Origin: Syntrophaceae bacterium UBA5761
GTDB taxonomy: Bacteria > Desulfobacterota > Syntrophia > Syntrophales > UBA4778
NCBI GenBank assembly: GCA_002418885.1
Contig: DIEZ01000056.1
Span: 1 to 15,005, forward strand
Reading direction: 5' to 3'
DNA: 15,005 nt
Shown here: positions 14,541-15,005 of the stretch, one piece after another
Layout of the letters: every line of letters begins with the position of its first letter
Numbering within the stretch: the first letter of the stretch is position 1
The notes under the pieces: model-generated
The model's input: only the letters and a program-made list of their open reading frames with translations
Told to the model about the DNA's origin: nothing
Database searches by the model: none
Translations under genes and position numbers: made by a program

Positions 14541-14567
14541 ATGAAAAAGAACACGTTGGTGATTTAT
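14541..14567 (+). pseudogene. Start of a gene cut off by repeat copy 2
   Basis: GGAGG, five A's and ATG open a frame, MKKNTLVIY, nine codons long up to the repeat boundary at 14568. The frame then runs into repeat sequence and stops at TAA near 14604 (21-22 codons in total). The ideal ribosome site and the basic-hydrophobic beginning look like the start of another exported protein downstream of the 730-residue gene. The rest of the gene is not in the window. Confidence 0.5.
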
Positions 14568-14656
14568 ATTGATAAGAACTTCCTTTTTTGTGGGGGAAGT
14601 ATATAAAGAAAAAAAGGGTGTTGTCAGTGGAATTTTGGGAGCAAAATATGGGGTAT

Positions 14657-14664
14657 TTTATCAA
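14657..14664. repeat. 8-bp target site duplication, left copy
   Basis: TTTATCAA directly before the element is repeated exactly at 14981-14988 directly after it. Eight bases is the usual duplication length for IS1595-family elements. Copy 1 of the repeat has a single TTTATCAA at the same place. Confidence 0.9.
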
Positions 14665-14980
14665 GGGTCTTGACTAGAACAGCACACTAAAATCAGATGG
14701 TTGGATAGGCTATGATGGTTTGGTTGACTTGGGATACAAAAAGCATTACCGTGTTCATCATGGGGCCAATGAATTTGCCAGAGGAAAGAGCCATATCAAT
14801 GGTATTGAATCCTTCTGGTCATATGCAAAAAGGAGGCTGATGAAGTTCCATGGCATTCCACAATCAACCTTTTACCTGCACCTCAAGGAATGTGAATTCC
14901 GGTTCAACAACCGCAGTACCGATATCTATAAATTGTTGTTAAAGAACTTCAAAAATAAACCGCTGTCCTAGTCAAGAGCC
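14665..14980 (+). mobile_element. Internally deleted IS1595-family element (316 bp)
   Basis: Terminal inverted repeats are GGGTCTTGACTAGAACAGC (14665-14683) and, reversed, GGCTCTTGACTAGGACAGC (14980-14962), matching at 17 of 19 positions. The ends are flanked by the perfect 8-bp duplication TTTATCAA. Only about 26 bases separate the left end from the transposase frame, so the whole N-terminal part of the transposase is deleted. With both ends intact it could be moved by a full-length relative elsewhere in the genome. Confidence 0.88.
14693..14971 (+). pseudogene. IS1595-family (ISXO2-like) transposase, C-terminal fragment
   Basis: The frame opens with SDGWIGYDGLVDLGYKKHYR, which holds the second catalytic Asp of the DDE domain. 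HHGANEFARGKSHINGIESFWS follows, with the catalytic Glu, then YAKRRLMKFHGIP and HLKECEFRFNNR, all typical of the ISXO2-like domain. No start codon or ribosome site belongs to it, and the first catalytic Asp and the N-terminal zinc-binding domain are missing. It ends nine bases before the right end of the element. Confidence 0.85.
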
Positions 14981-15005
14981 TTTATCAATTATTGATTGAG
15001 CGATG

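Larger units (their letters stand above)
14568..15005. repeat. Interspersed repeat, copy 2 (interrupted by an IS1595-like element, runs off the window)
   Basis: Positions 14568-14664 and 14981-15005 match copy 1 (11291-11406) continuously when 14665-14980 and one target duplicate are removed. Both copies have the same orientation. The left boundary falls nine codons into the gene at 14541. The match is still perfect at the last base of the window, so the repeat continues to the right. Confidence 0.85.

Noticed and set aside
13139..14554. Long open frame of about 470 codons on the minus strand opposite the 730-residue gene
   Set aside because: It is the antisense shadow of a GC-rich gene. It has no ribosome site, signal or recognisable motif, while the plus-strand frame has promoter, ribosome site and signal peptide.

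Overview
The window looks like the chromosome of a Gram-negative, probably anaerobic bacterium of the Desulfobacterota/Nitrospirota type. This is an inference from a minimal two-gene SufC-SufB iron-sulfur system, signal-peptide proteins of a deltaproteobacterial flavour, and several worn insertion sequences. No rRNA, tRNA or CRISPR array was seen. A perfect consensus ParB-binding site (parS) at 2117-2132 suggests the left part lies on the main chromosome, possibly in the origin-proximal domain.

Layout. 1-2087 (+): the 3' part of a dihydrolipoamide dehydrogenase-type flavoprotein gene, followed closely by a secreted glutaminyl-peptide cyclotransferase. 2088-2170: gap between convergent genes carrying parS. 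2171-6284 (-): a tight operon transcribed leftward, htrA, then an endonuclease III-like glycosylase, then sufC, then sufB, with a promoter and a perfect 9-bp-stem palindrome upstream of htrA. 6437-7615 (-): a PUA-domain SAM-dependent rRNA methyltransferase (RlmI type).

7680-8202: the 5' end of an IS256-family transposase gene, with a hairpin that buries its ribosome binding site, fused tail to tail with the 5' end of a TPR gene; both are broken at one junction near 7966. 8343-9619 (-): two small secreted proteins of unknown function, one with a Gly/Lys tail and one Trp/Tyr-rich with a Gln/Arg-rich tail. 9678-11011 (-): a three-gene unit matching the PA2779/PA2778 locus, namely a small membrane protein, a C39-like cysteine peptidase and a TPR (lipo)protein. 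The peptidase and TPR parts, which I recall as one protein in the PA2778 family, are two overlapping genes here.

11291-15005 is a mobile-element patchwork. It has a repeat of at least 116 bp in two copies, the 3' remnant of an IS91-family transposase, an IS end with tandem boxes, a strong sigma70 promoter driving a 730-residue secreted orphan protein, and the first codons of a following gene cut off by the second repeat copy. That second copy is itself interrupted by a 316-bp internally deleted IS1595-family element with inverted repeats and a perfect 8-bp target duplication. The uninterrupted first copy shows the pre-insertion sequence. The orphan secreted protein and its truncated partner are the least explained cargo in the window.
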